Below the pieces are notes generated by a model. The model saw only the letters and a list, made by a program, of their open reading frames with translations, was not told the origin of the DNA and searched no databases. From the NCBI GenBank assembly GCA_002293525.1, contig DBDJ01000029.1, positions 1 to 45,090 on the forward strand: a stretch of 45,090 nucleotides of DNA, in the 5' to 3' direction. The translations under genes and the position numbers were made by a program. Shown here one piece after another: positions 38,568-45,090 of this stretch (its first letter is position 1; each line of letters opens with the position of its first letter). The DNA is from Lachnospiraceae bacterium UBA935 (GTDB lineage: Bacteria; Bacillota; Clostridia; Lachnospirales; Lachnospiraceae).

Positions 38568-39356
38568 ATGAACATTATTGCTGTGGATGATGAGCATGCA
38601 TCCTTGCAGGAACTGGAAAATGAGCTAAAAAAAGTGGCGGACAAAGCCGAAATAAACCTTTTCTCTTCAGCACGGGAAGCGCTTTCCTATGCCCGGAAAA
38701 AGGTGGTTGACGTGGCTTTCTTAGATATCGAGATGGCAGAGATGAGCGGGCTGCATCTGGCCAAGAACCTTAAAGAACATTACGGTGATACCAACATCAT
38801 TTTTGTGACCGCCCACAGCCGTTATATGTCAAATGCCTTCCAGCTGCATGCCTCCGGCTATGTGATGAAACCGGCTATGGCCAGTCACATAGCTAAAGAG
38901 CTTGAAAACCTGCGCCGACCAGTGAGGCATCCCGATGTCGGCATCCGGATTCAGTGTTTCGGTAACTTTGAGGTATTTATGAACGGCCAGCCGGTTGCTT
39001 TTGGGCGAGCAAAAGCAAAAGAAATGCTTGCCTATCTGGTTGACAGGCACGGAGCCGGCGCCACTAATAAAGAGATTGCCGCAGTTTTATGGGAAGACGG
39101 GCCATATGACCGCAGCCACCAGAAACAGCTGGATAACATCATCTGCGATCTGCTGCGTTCCCTTGACAGAGCGGGAATCAGCTCGATTATTGTCCGGACC
39201 ACAGGGACTTATGCGGTAAATACCGCAACAGTGTACTGCGATCTGTATGAGTATGAAAAGGGAGATGCCTATGCTGTTAACTGCTATCATGGCCGGTACA
39301 TGGAAAATTACAGCTGGGCGGAATTTACGACAGGTCGCCTGGACAGGCTGAGATAA
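38568..39356 (+). CDS. Response regulator with SARP-like winged-helix output
   Basis: 262 residues. The receiver domain (1-115) keeps the acid pocket (Asp7, Asp8), the phosphorylated Asp53 in FLDIEM, Thr81 and Lys101. After it comes a winged-helix domain of the Trans_reg_C/SARP type (IQCFGNFEVFMNGQPVAFGR, then IAAVLWEDGPYDRSHQKQLD and IIVRTTGTYAVNT) ending near YSWAEFTTGRL. I know this length from other Clostridia regulators, so the end looks natural. The start has AGGGGG 8 nt upstream. No histidine kinase gene is beside it; the closest is the LytS-type kinase at 41533, whose own response regulator is a paralog. Confidence 0.85.
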   Translation: MNIIAVDDEHASLQELENELKKVADKAEINLFSSAREALSYARKKVVDVAFLDIEMAEMSGLHLAKNLKEHYGDTNIIFVTAHSRYMSNAFQLHASGYVMKPAMASHIAKELENLRRPVRHPDVGIRIQCFGNFEVFMNGQPVAFGRAKAKEMLAYLVDRHGAGATNKEIAAVLWEDGPYDRSHQKQLDNIICDLLRSLDRAGISSIIVRTTGTYAVNTATVYCDLYEYEKGDAYAVNCYHGRYMENYSWAEFTTGRLDRLR

Positions 39357-39361
39357 CCGGC

Positions 39362-39469
39362 GTGTTTGGCACTGAATCGTCCTTGCCCTCATTTATTGGT
39401 TATTGTATTGTGATTGTCATCGACTGCCTGTTATTGCGGAAGAATAAAGAAAAGGCTGATTTGTCTTAG
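39362..39469 (+). pseudogene. Remnant: C-terminal membrane anchor of a lost surface protein
   Basis: Directly after the response regulator a 35-codon stretch reads VFGTESSLPSFIGYCIVIVI followed by DCLLLRKNKEKADLS and a stop. This is a hydrophobic helix plus a basic tail, like the end of a membrane or sortase-anchored protein. Only GTG could start it and there is no ribosome site, so I take it as the remaining tail of a deleted gene. Confidence 0.35.
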
Positions 39470-39483
39470 CCATTTAAGATGCA

Positions 39484-39520
39484 CGAAGCGGACACCCCGC
39501 CATGTGGAGTGTCCGCTTCG
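39484..39520. terminator. Strong hairpin between convergent genes
   Basis: CGAAGCGGACAC and GTGTCCGCTTCG form a perfect 12-bp stem around a 13-nt loop, between the plus-strand regulator genes and the minus-strand gene ending at 39585. There is no T-run on either side, so it may act as a transcription barrier or 3'-end stabiliser rather than a classical intrinsic terminator. Confidence 0.55.
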
Positions 39521-39584
39521 CTCCCCGTTATTGGTTCAGCAGGCAGTATCCTGCGAGTTACTTTACGGTTGATAAAAATTAAAT

Positions 39585-39998
39585 TTAGTCAAATAAATAG
39601 GCATAGAAAGATATATAATTTTCAGAGAAACCGCCGTGACTAGTCCCATGTTCATATTTATGTCCTCGAAAAAACATAGAAAAATAATAAAAGGTATCTG
39701 GATCAGAATCATTTAGGAGATAGAGACATAATTTGTCATGCTTAATTTCATTTAACGCCAACATATTTAACATCAGACGCGAATATTCACTTATGGTAAT
39801 AAATAAATTATTGCTATCGTTTTGAAATGCCTGCTTGGAGGCAAGCTCTACACAATCTATGAACCGTTCTTTTTCACTTCTATTGACATCTATTTCTGCC
39901 ATTAAAGCTTCTGCTAAAGCATCCAGAGCCTTAAAATCAATTTGTTCTGCCAGTTCCTTGTTTTCTTCACTATTTATTAAATTTTTTATATCATCCAT
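39585..39998 (-). CDS. Unknown protein, stand-alone C-terminal domain of the 40504-41253 family
   Basis: 137 residues, acidic, no membrane segment. Residues about 20-137 align along their whole length with residues about 135-249 of the 249-residue protein at 40504-41253: SEKERFIDCVELASKQAF against SEKEKFIKCVKAASKAAF; DKLCLYLL against DRLCVHVR; YYFSMFFRGHKYEH against TYFNMFSRGSKYEM; HGGFSENYISFYAYLFD against YGGYSENYFSYHAYLFG. GGAGG is 9 nt before the ATG, so it is properly expressed. It sits downstream of the matching stand-alone N-domain gene (92-bp gap). No known fold or function recognised. Confidence 0.75.
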   Translation of the reverse strand: MDDIKNLINSEENKELAEQIDFKALDALAEALMAEIDVNRSEKERFIDCVELASKQAFQNDSNNLFITISEYSRLMLNMLALNEIKHDKLCLYLLNDSDPDTFYYFSMFFRGHKYEHGTSHGGFSENYISFYAYLFD

Positions 39999-40090
39999 AT
40001 TATATGGCCTCCGAATTTAAAATATATTTTATAATTTTAAGATGAGTTCCCTGCTTTAATTAAGCCTTGTTATTTCTTATCCTGTCTGAA

Positions 40091-40426
40091 TCAGAAGGAA
40101 TATAAATAAAATATGTAATTGGCTTTGTTTGACCGGCAATATTCAATAACATCGAAGTACTTACATCCTTGTTCGTATTTTTGAAAAGGCGCATTGAGAC
40201 GATCCTTTTTTTCTCTAACAACATAGGCTACAACATTATCAATGTTGATCGGACTTTTATACTTTTTGCATAATTCAGTTAGGTTTTCATTAAAGATCTC
40301 TTTCATTTTATTCACATTCCTGTCGCAGTGAGCCGTAGCCAAGATCGCTGCAACCTTCATGTAATCAATAAAACATTTTTCTTCTTCATTATGTGGGTCT
40401 TCTTGTAATAATTCTTTTTCACTCAT
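40091..40426 (-). CDS. Unknown protein, stand-alone N-terminal domain of the 40504-41253 family
   Basis: 111 residues. It aligns with residues 1-116 of the protein at 40504-41253: MSEKEL at both starts, then YMKVAAILATAHCDRNVNKM against YMRAAAILATAQCGRSVEKM, YKSPINIDNVVAYV against FKSPINIKNIVGYV, and KANYIFYLYSF against NANYLFHVYPY. It ends where the longer protein runs on into its second domain. GGAG is 8 nt before the ATG, and an 18-nt stretch of the leader is identical to the leader of the longer gene (40434-40451 against 41261-41278). Function unknown. Confidence 0.75.
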   Translation of the reverse strand: MSEKELLQEDPHNEEEKCFIDYMKVAAILATAHCDRNVNKMKEIFNENLTELCKKYKSPINIDNVVAYVVREKKDRLNAPFQKYEQGCKYFDVIEYCRSNKANYIFYLYSF

Positions 40427-40503
40427 ATGATTACTCTCCTATTCTTTTTGTGCAGATAAATATAGCTGGTTGTCGGCTGTTCAGAAGGTACTGAGCATTG
40501 CGT

Positions 40504-41253
40504 TCAACCGAACAAATAAGCATGATAAGAAAAATAATTTTCGGAATAACCGCCATATTCACATGACATTTCATATTTACTTCCACGCGAGAACATATTG
40601 AAATAGGTATATTCATCCTCTCTGGAATGACATCTGACATGGACGCATAGTCTATCAGACCTGATTTCTTCTACTATTAATAATTTATACATGTAATTCA
40701 TAAACTGTCTGCAGGAACCGGCCGCGCTCGTGTTGTTGGTCCCGAATGCCGCCTTGGAGGCAGCCTTCACACATTTTATAAATTTTTCTTTCTCACTTTC
40801 ACCCGTTATTTCTGCCTTAACAGCATCCATCAACGCATTCAGAGTCTCAGTATCAATTTCGTCTTCTAATGCCATGTTTTCTTCCTCGTCGTATGGAGTT
40901 TCTGGGTATGGATATACATGGAACAGGTAATTGGCATTATTAATCCGGCAGAAATGCTCGACACTATAGAGCTTAGCCCCAGTTACTATTTCATGGAAGG
41001 CCGGATTATTGTCCTGTGGTTTCTTAAAAACATATCCTACAATATTTTTGATGTTAATCGGGCTTTTAAACCTTTGGCAGTATTGGGATAAGTGCTCGTC
41101 AAAGATATCGCGCATTTTTTCCACACTGCGGCCGCATTGCGCTGTAGCTAATATTGCCGCAGCCCGCATGTATCCTAAAAAACGATCCTCATCCTCATTG
41201 TCGGCACTATTTACCACCTTCATTTCTTCCTGTGATAATTCTTTTTCACTCAT
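40504..41253 (-). CDS. Unknown two-domain protein, fused form of a duplicated family
   Basis: 249 residues, cytoplasmic, acidic, no known motif. An N-domain (1-116) is joined by an acidic linker (PETPYDEEENMALEDEIDTE) to a C-domain (about 135-249). Each domain has a stand-alone paralog in the two genes immediately downstream. Conserved points in the family are CxRxVxKMxxIF, KSPINIxNxVxYV, a final aromatic-rich pair of strands, and GGxSENYxSxxAYLF in the C-domain. AGAGG lies 7 nt before the ATG. All three genes run leftward, opposite to the two-component genes on each side, so they are probably a separate transcription unit inserted in that cluster. I do not recognise the family. Confidence 0.8.
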   Translation of the reverse strand: MSEKELSQEEMKVVNSADNEDEDRFLGYMRAAAILATAQCGRSVEKMRDIFDEHLSQYCQRFKSPINIKNIVGYVFKKPQDNNPAFHEIVTGAKLYSVEHFCRINNANYLFHVYPYPETPYDEEENMALEDEIDTETLNALMDAVKAEITGESEKEKFIKCVKAASKAAFGTNNTSAAGSCRQFMNYMYKLLIVEEIRSDRLCVHVRCHSREDEYTYFNMFSRGSKYEMSCEYGGYSENYFSYHAYLFG

Positions 41254-41437
41254 TGATTTCCTCTCCTATTCTTTTTGTTAGATTGTTTGTAGTTTCTTAT
41301 TATTTTGTAAAATAAACAAATAATCTTATTATCCCTCCTTCGGCCATGACTGCATTCTTTTATATCATAATATCTAACGCCCATCAAATCCCCATCAGAT
41401 CAGCCAAAATTTTTACTAAACATTTCACATGTAATGA

Positions 41438-41466
41438 TTGAGATTTTTATTCACACATGTTAGAAT
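41438..41466 (+). promoter_or_regulatory. Promoter of the histidine kinase operon
   Basis: TTGAGA (41438-41443), exactly 17 bp, TGT-extended TAGAAT (41461-41466). Flanking it are two similar segments, TTCACATGT (about 41423) and TTCACACATGT (about 41450), that could be a regulator site. No promoter for the leftward gene at 41253 was clear. Confidence 0.65.
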
Positions 41467-41499
41467 TAACATAAATTATATAAGTTTTCACTGTTGATT

Positions 41500-41519
41500 G
41501 TTCGTCCGCGAACGCGGAC
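41500..41519 (+). promoter_or_regulatory. Leader hairpins just before the histidine kinase start
   Basis: Two mutually exclusive hairpins: GTTCG-TCCG-CGAAC (41500-41513) and GTCCGCG-AA-CGCGGAC (41504-41519). The second ends right at the ATGGGGT segment that serves as ribosome site, so pairing could affect translation. Confidence 0.45.
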
Positions 41520-41532
41520 ATGGGGTATGAAC

Positions 41533-42948
41533 ATGACTACATGGAACGCTACCATAATCAGTGTCATGTCCTACAGATGGGAGCCGATGACATCGGTTAT
41601 ACTGATAACCATAGCCGGGAATGGCTGCGCCGTTCTCATCCTCACTATGCTGCTGTCTGGTATTCTGCTGAACGGGCACGTACCTAACCGGCTTTACCCG
41701 CATTTCCTGGCCATGGTACTATTGTCCCTGGCGGGAAGCCTGTGCGAGCTTTCCGCGGTTCTATTGTACGGGACACCCGGCCGGGCCGCCTATATTGCCA
41801 TCCGCCTGCTGGATATCGGCAGTTATACGTTCGGCAATCTGGCTCTTATCGTCTTTGAATTATATCTCTTCGCCTTTCTTACTTTGCAAAAAACGTTTCC
41901 GGTTCCACAGAAGCCTTTCAAGGCAGCGCTTTTCTTGGCAGGGCTCAATACTCTGTTTATGATCGGTGCTGAGAGCCAAGAGGTTTTTAACCGTCTGGAT
42001 GGGCAGAACAACTTAATCGTCGTAAACATCTGGGGGGCTATGATATTACAGGTCATTTCTTTGTCGATCTGTGCTGTCATGATCCTCAGGAACAGAAAAC
42101 ACCTGCTGCCAAAGGAATGGCTTACCTTGTTGATTTACATGCTGGCCCCACTGATGTGTTATGTGGCGGAACTAAGCTGGCCCGGCCTATGGATATCTTA
42201 TCTTGGCGCCACGGTATCAATTTTCCTGATCTATGTAAACCTGCAGGTGGAATTGAGCCATAGGCTTAAGGAACAGGAACGGGAGCTGGACGAAAGCCGC
42301 CTTTCGATCATGCTCTCTCAGATCAAGCCTCATTTCCTGTATAACTCTCTTACGGCCATCGGCCAGCTTTGTGAGATAGATTCCCATAAGGCCAAGGAGG
42401 CCATCCACCATTTTGCCCATTATCTGCGGGGCAACCTCGATTCTCTGGGGCAGCGCGAACTGATTGATTTTGCGGATGAGCTTACCCATGTGGAAACCTA
42501 CCTAGCCTTGGAGCAGCTGCGCTTTGGCGACCGGCTTCAAGTCTGCTGTGATATCGAAACAGAACGTTTCATGCTGCCGCCGCTGACCGTCCAGCCGATC
42601 GTGGAAAATGCCGTCCGCCATGGACTGGAAGGCCGGAAGCCCGACGGCACTGCCGTCGGTACGGTCACGGTAAGTGTCAGGGAACTGCCTGACTGCCATC
42701 AGATCACCGTCAGGGATAACGGGACCGGATATGACCCGGCCCGGCCGGAAACAGACGGGCAGCGGCATATCGGTATCGAAAATGTCCGGGAGCGGCTGGC
42801 GCGTTTATGTGACGGCCGACTGGAGATTAACAGCAGACCCGGCGCGGGAACAGAGGCTGTGATAACGGTACCTAAGGAAATACTGCGTCCGCGTTTTCCT
42901 AGGAACAAACCGGAAAGGATAACGGAGAGATTAGGAGGACAGCCATGA
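41533..42948 (+). CDS. LytS/YehU-type sensor histidine kinase
   Basis: About 471 residues. Six to seven membrane segments fill residues 20-240 without an extracellular sensor domain, as in the 7TM-type sensor kinases. A short coiled coil (RLKEQERELDESR) leads into the His_kinase domain with the phospho-acceptor His267 in QIKPHFLYNSL, followed by the HATPase domain with N-box IVENAVRHGL and G-boxes DNGTGYD and HIGIENVRERL. It phosphorylates the response regulator whose ATG overlaps its stop codon (ATGA). The start is uncertain: 41527 lies 1 nt from GGGG, 41533 lies 7 nt from it, and 41587 is possible. Confidence 0.88.
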   Translation: MTTWNATIISVMSYRWEPMTSVILITIAGNGCAVLILTMLLSGILLNGHVPNRLYPHFLAMVLLSLAGSLCELSAVLLYGTPGRAAYIAIRLLDIGSYTFGNLALIVFELYLFAFLTLQKTFPVPQKPFKAALFLAGLNTLFMIGAESQEVFNRLDGQNNLIVVNIWGAMILQVISLSICAVMILRNRKHLLPKEWLTLLIYMLAPLMCYVAELSWPGLWISYLGATVSIFLIYVNLQVELSHRLKEQERELDESRLSIMLSQIKPHFLYNSLTAIGQLCEIDSHKAKEAIHHFAHYLRGNLDSLGQRELIDFADELTHVETYLALEQLRFGDRLQVCCDIETERFMLPPLTVQPIVENAVRHGLEGRKPDGTAVGTVTVSVRELPDCHQITVRDNGTGYDPARPETDGQRHIGIENVRERLARLCDGRLEINSRPGAGTEAVITVPKEILRPRFPRNKPERITERLGGQP

Positions 42949-43400
42949 ATATCATTGTTATGGATGACGAACCGCTGGCCTTAGCCGCGCTGAAAGATGC
43001 CATCCGTGAAGCACTTCCCGCTGAGACGCCGGTCGGCTTTGACAATGCCGAAGATGTCCTTCGCTATGCCAGACACAGACCTATCGATGTGGCCTTTCTA
43101 GACATCCGGACGGGCCGCATGGACGGATTTTCGTTAGCAAGGCAGCTGATCCTGCTTAGTCCGACGATTAACATCATCTTTGTCACCGCCTACATGGATC
43201 ATCTGGACAGAGCATTTGAGATCTATGCTTCCGGCTATATTAAAAAACCGGCTACGGTAAAGCGGATCCGTCAGGAAATGTCCCATCTGCGCTATCCGTG
43301 CCATGAGGAATCCCCGGTTCTGCTAGTGCAGGAGTTGGGTCCTTATGTATTTGACCATATTAAACAGCGCGTCTATCACAATGGCCTTGTTAATATTTAA
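42945..43400 (+). CDS. Response regulator with truncated output domain
   Basis: 151 residues. The receiver domain is complete: Asp7, Asp8, phospho-acceptor Asp53 in FLDIRTG, Thr81 and Lys101, at the same positions as in the paralog at 38568-39356. After the LRYP linker come about 30 residues (LLVQELGPYVFDHIKQRVYHNGLVNI) that look like the opening strands of an OmpR- or SARP-type winged helix, and then a stop. The recognition helix is missing, so it cannot bind DNA in the usual way. Translation is coupled to the kinase (ATGA overlap; GGAGG 6 nt upstream). It may be a damaged gene or a receiver that works through protein contacts. Confidence 0.85.
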   Translation: MNIIVMDDEPLALAALKDAIREALPAETPVGFDNAEDVLRYARHRPIDVAFLDIRTGRMDGFSLARQLILLSPTINIIFVTAYMDHLDRAFEIYASGYIKKPATVKRIRQEMSHLRYPCHEESPVLLVQELGPYVFDHIKQRVYHNGLVNI

Positions 43401-43411
43401 GAAATATTAAC
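43389..43411. repeat. Perfect AT-rich palindrome at the response-regulator stop codon
   Basis: GTTAATATTT-AAG-AAATATTAAC, 10-bp arms and a 3-nt centre. The TAA stop of the truncated regulator lies inside it (43398-43400). Confidence 0.7.
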
Positions 43412-43435
43412 TTTATATCTTACGAAAGGAGTCAT

Positions 43436-45090
43436 ATGGAAGATAATACTACTAGAAAACGGTTCGGAGACGACTTGACACTGTCTCCTGAATCAAAAGA
43501 AAAGTTCCAGGTACTGAATGATGAGTTTGAATCTGTTGTATCCGGTATCAGAAAGTACTATCCCAAGCTTAGGTGGTTTCTTAAGAAAGACCCGCTGTTT
43601 GCCGAGAATTACCAAAAAGCCCAAGACCATGATGAAGACGCCATGCAGTTTTGCGCCAAACGGCTTAAAGCCAGCGAAAGGGATATTGCCAATTATCAAA
43701 GAATGCGGCAGATCAATCAGGAATTGCTAAGCCTCTGGAGAACCGAGTATGCCAAACAGACGCAAGAAGCCAAGCATGACGGGCAGAATCCGGAAGGCGA
43801 GGCAGTACCGGCAGAGCAGTCTGCTGATGGTGAGCCGCAATTAACACTGCCTGGATCAATCATGGAAGTGCAGGTGTATCTGACTGATATCAATCTCATG
43901 TTGAAAGCGTTATCCCTGACAATGCCGGCGCTGGAGTTTTCGGAAGAATCCGTCGGTTTTGTCAGCTGCCGGACCGGCGTTCCCAAGCTGCAGCTGGTGA
44001 GTGAAAAAGAAAAGGCTTTCTTTGTACTTACTATACCGATAATCCATGGCCGGGTTGAAAACGCTGCGAAGCAAAGCGAAGTCTTTTACAGAAAATCGAT
44101 TACCTATAAAATAGATGCCACCAAGGTAATCATGAGCGGCGATTTCTTCATGGGTAATAAGGAAGAAAAAACCTGGGAACTTTCTTTATTGTATCCTATA
44201 GATGACTTATCCATTACGACTGACATCGCTTCCCCGCTGCTGGAAACCCTGATACAGCTGCTTCGTAGTCATGCCAAACGATTCAGCGGCAAGAAGCTGC
44301 TGATTCTGGACATTGATGATCTTTATATCTGGAACCAGCTACAGCCGTTACGGAATTTTCTGTCCTGCCGAATCATTTTCGTATGTAAGACTGGTTTCTC
44401 GGAATTTATAGCGGCTAAAGTATATAATTTATATCAAAAAGCGGATTATGAGCCGGTTCCTCGTAGAGCTTACAAGATCATCTTCTACTCGCAATATCTG
44501 TACTCTCTGATCGGGGGTATCATTATAAATTTTTTTAAATGTAAGCTTGATGAATTTAATAATTATTTTGTATTGTTACCGAATCGGCTTGATATGAAAT
44601 TCAACAAGTCGTTTGATCGTATGGTGAATTATAATGGCTTACATAAAGTCAGCATTGACAACATATCCATGACCTTTCGTGATTCTGGTAAACTTGCCGT
44701 AAATATCCACTGCATCGTCGAAACGAGACTTAATCAAATCTGTTCCTTGAGTATTGTTGACATAGTCACTTTCAAGCCAAGAACTATCGATCACGACGGC
44801 TATCAGCACCTGGTGCTTGATGTGGATTTCGATCGTGATATCCGTGCTTATGAGGACTGTAAAGATATCGTATTAAATCTGGCCAATATCACTATGGATG
44901 AATTAGAAAATGATATAAGGGAACTACTGACGATTCGCTATATGTGGATTTATTACCATCTTCTGAATTGGACCGCCTTCAGCCTTCCTTCACCGATAAG
45001 TAACGACTTCATGCAAAACTATCAGATTGGCGACATCTTGAATCAGGAACATGATGAGTGCGAGCAGCGCACAGATGGGAGTTTATATGA
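43436..45090 (+). CDS. Large unknown protein (partial, runs off right edge)
   Basis: At least 551 residues, open without interruption to the window end. It starts MEDNTTRKRFGDDLTL after GAAAGGAG (5 nt). There is no signal peptide or membrane segment in the visible part, so it is probably cytoplasmic. Residues about 20-125 are helical and charged; about 126-140 form an acidic Pro/Gly linker. Two similar beta-rich units follow: one around residues 142-280 (SIMEVQVYLTDINLMLKALS; HGRVENAAKQSEVFYRKS; ending near SLLYPIDDLSITTDIASP) and one around 370-490, with the segment KKLLILDIDDLYIWNQLQPL between them. I do not recognise any family. It lies 35 bp after the truncated regulator, so it is likely the third gene of the kinase operon and may be its effector. 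Confidence 0.7.
   Translation, partial: MEDNTTRKRFGDDLTLSPESKEKFQVLNDEFESVVSGIRKYYPKLRWFLKKDPLFAENYQKAQDHDEDAMQFCAKRLKASERDIANYQRMRQINQELLSLWRTEYAKQTQEAKHDGQNPEGEAVPAEQSADGEPQLTLPGSIMEVQVYLTDINLMLKALSLTMPALEFSEESVGFVSCRTGVPKLQLVSEKEKAFFVLTIPIIHGRVENAAKQSEVFYRKSITYKIDATKVIMSGDFFMGNKEEKTWELSLLYPIDDLSITTDIASPLLETLIQLLRSHAKRFSGKKLLILDIDDLYIWNQLQPLRNFLSCRIIFVCKTGFSEFIAAKVYNLYQKADYEPVPRRAYKIIFYSQYLYSLIGGIIINFFKCKLDEFNNYFVLLPNRLDMKFNKSFDRMVNYNGLHKVSIDNISMTFRDSGKLAVNIHCIVETRLNQICSLSIVDIVTFKPRTIDHDGYQHLVLDVDFDRDIRAYEDCKDIVLNLANITMDELENDIRELLTIRYMWIYYHLLNWTAFSLPSPISNDFMQNYQIGDILNQEHDECEQRTDGSLY

Noticed and set aside
38568..39356. Truncation of the SARP-like response regulator
   Set aside because: The end near YSWAEFTTG matches the length I know for this regulator type; output domain appears complete.

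Overview
The window looks like a chromosomal segment from a Clostridia-class Bacillota bacterium, most probably a member of the Lachnospiraceae. The grounds are: Shine-Dalgarno sites of the AGGAGG type before nearly every gene; sigma-A promoters, often with a TGn extended -10; the era-yqzL-recO and scpA-scpB orders; a biotin-dependent acyl-CoA carboxylase or decarboxylase with an OadG-like subunit; a giant BadF/HgdC-type dehydratase activator; a cytosolic GH20 hexosaminidase; and several small protein families I associate with that family from memory. No rRNA, tRNA, CRISPR array, phage module or intact insertion sequence was seen.

Bases 1-25,600 are mostly housekeeping genes on the minus strand. 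From the left: the end of a carboxyltransferase, OadG-like lipoprotein and biotin-carrier operon (1-2353); deoC-scpA-scpB-dacF (5966 down to 2567), with a promoter and a LacI-type operator candidate in front of deoC; a YkuE-like metallophosphoesterase; and a large lipoprotein with an N-terminal repeat region and a solute-binding domain, divergent from a plus-strand cytosolic GH20 enzyme. Then come ybaK, a second D-Ala-D-Ala carboxypeptidase, a CmpB-like membrane protein, rpsU, alaS, an AT-rich acetyltransferase, a lipoprotein, recO, a yqzL-like small gene, era, a DUF4349 lipoprotein and an M16C metallopeptidase.

Bases 25,600-36,900 hold a conserved unknown gene; an operon of a rhomboid-like membrane protein with a Cys-rich tail and a sigma-70-like protein that lacks region 4; a 1408-residue two-ATPase dehydratase activator; a Sel1-repeat lipoprotein; an alpha/beta hydrolase; and a P-loop kinase paired with an ECF-transporter S component. 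AT-rich tandem repeats lie in front of the hydrolase.

Bases 36,900-45,090 look accessory and regulatory. They contain an ECF-like sigma factor with a Cys-containing tail, a response regulator with a SARP-like winged-helix output, a short membrane-anchor remnant, a LytS-type histidine kinase, and a second response regulator whose output domain stops inside a perfect 23-bp palindrome. An uncharacterised protein of at least 551 residues follows and runs off the right edge. In the middle, on the opposite strand, lie three genes of an unrecognised family: one two-domain protein followed by its two domains encoded as separate genes. This duplicated and split family, together with the surrounding sigma/two-component cluster, is the best candidate here for an undescribed system, but its function cannot be read from sequence alone.

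Minus-strand hairpin arrays (13.5 kb and 25.4 kb) and a small palindromic repeat element in two places (2.5 kb and 11.6 kb) are structural features the genes do not explain.
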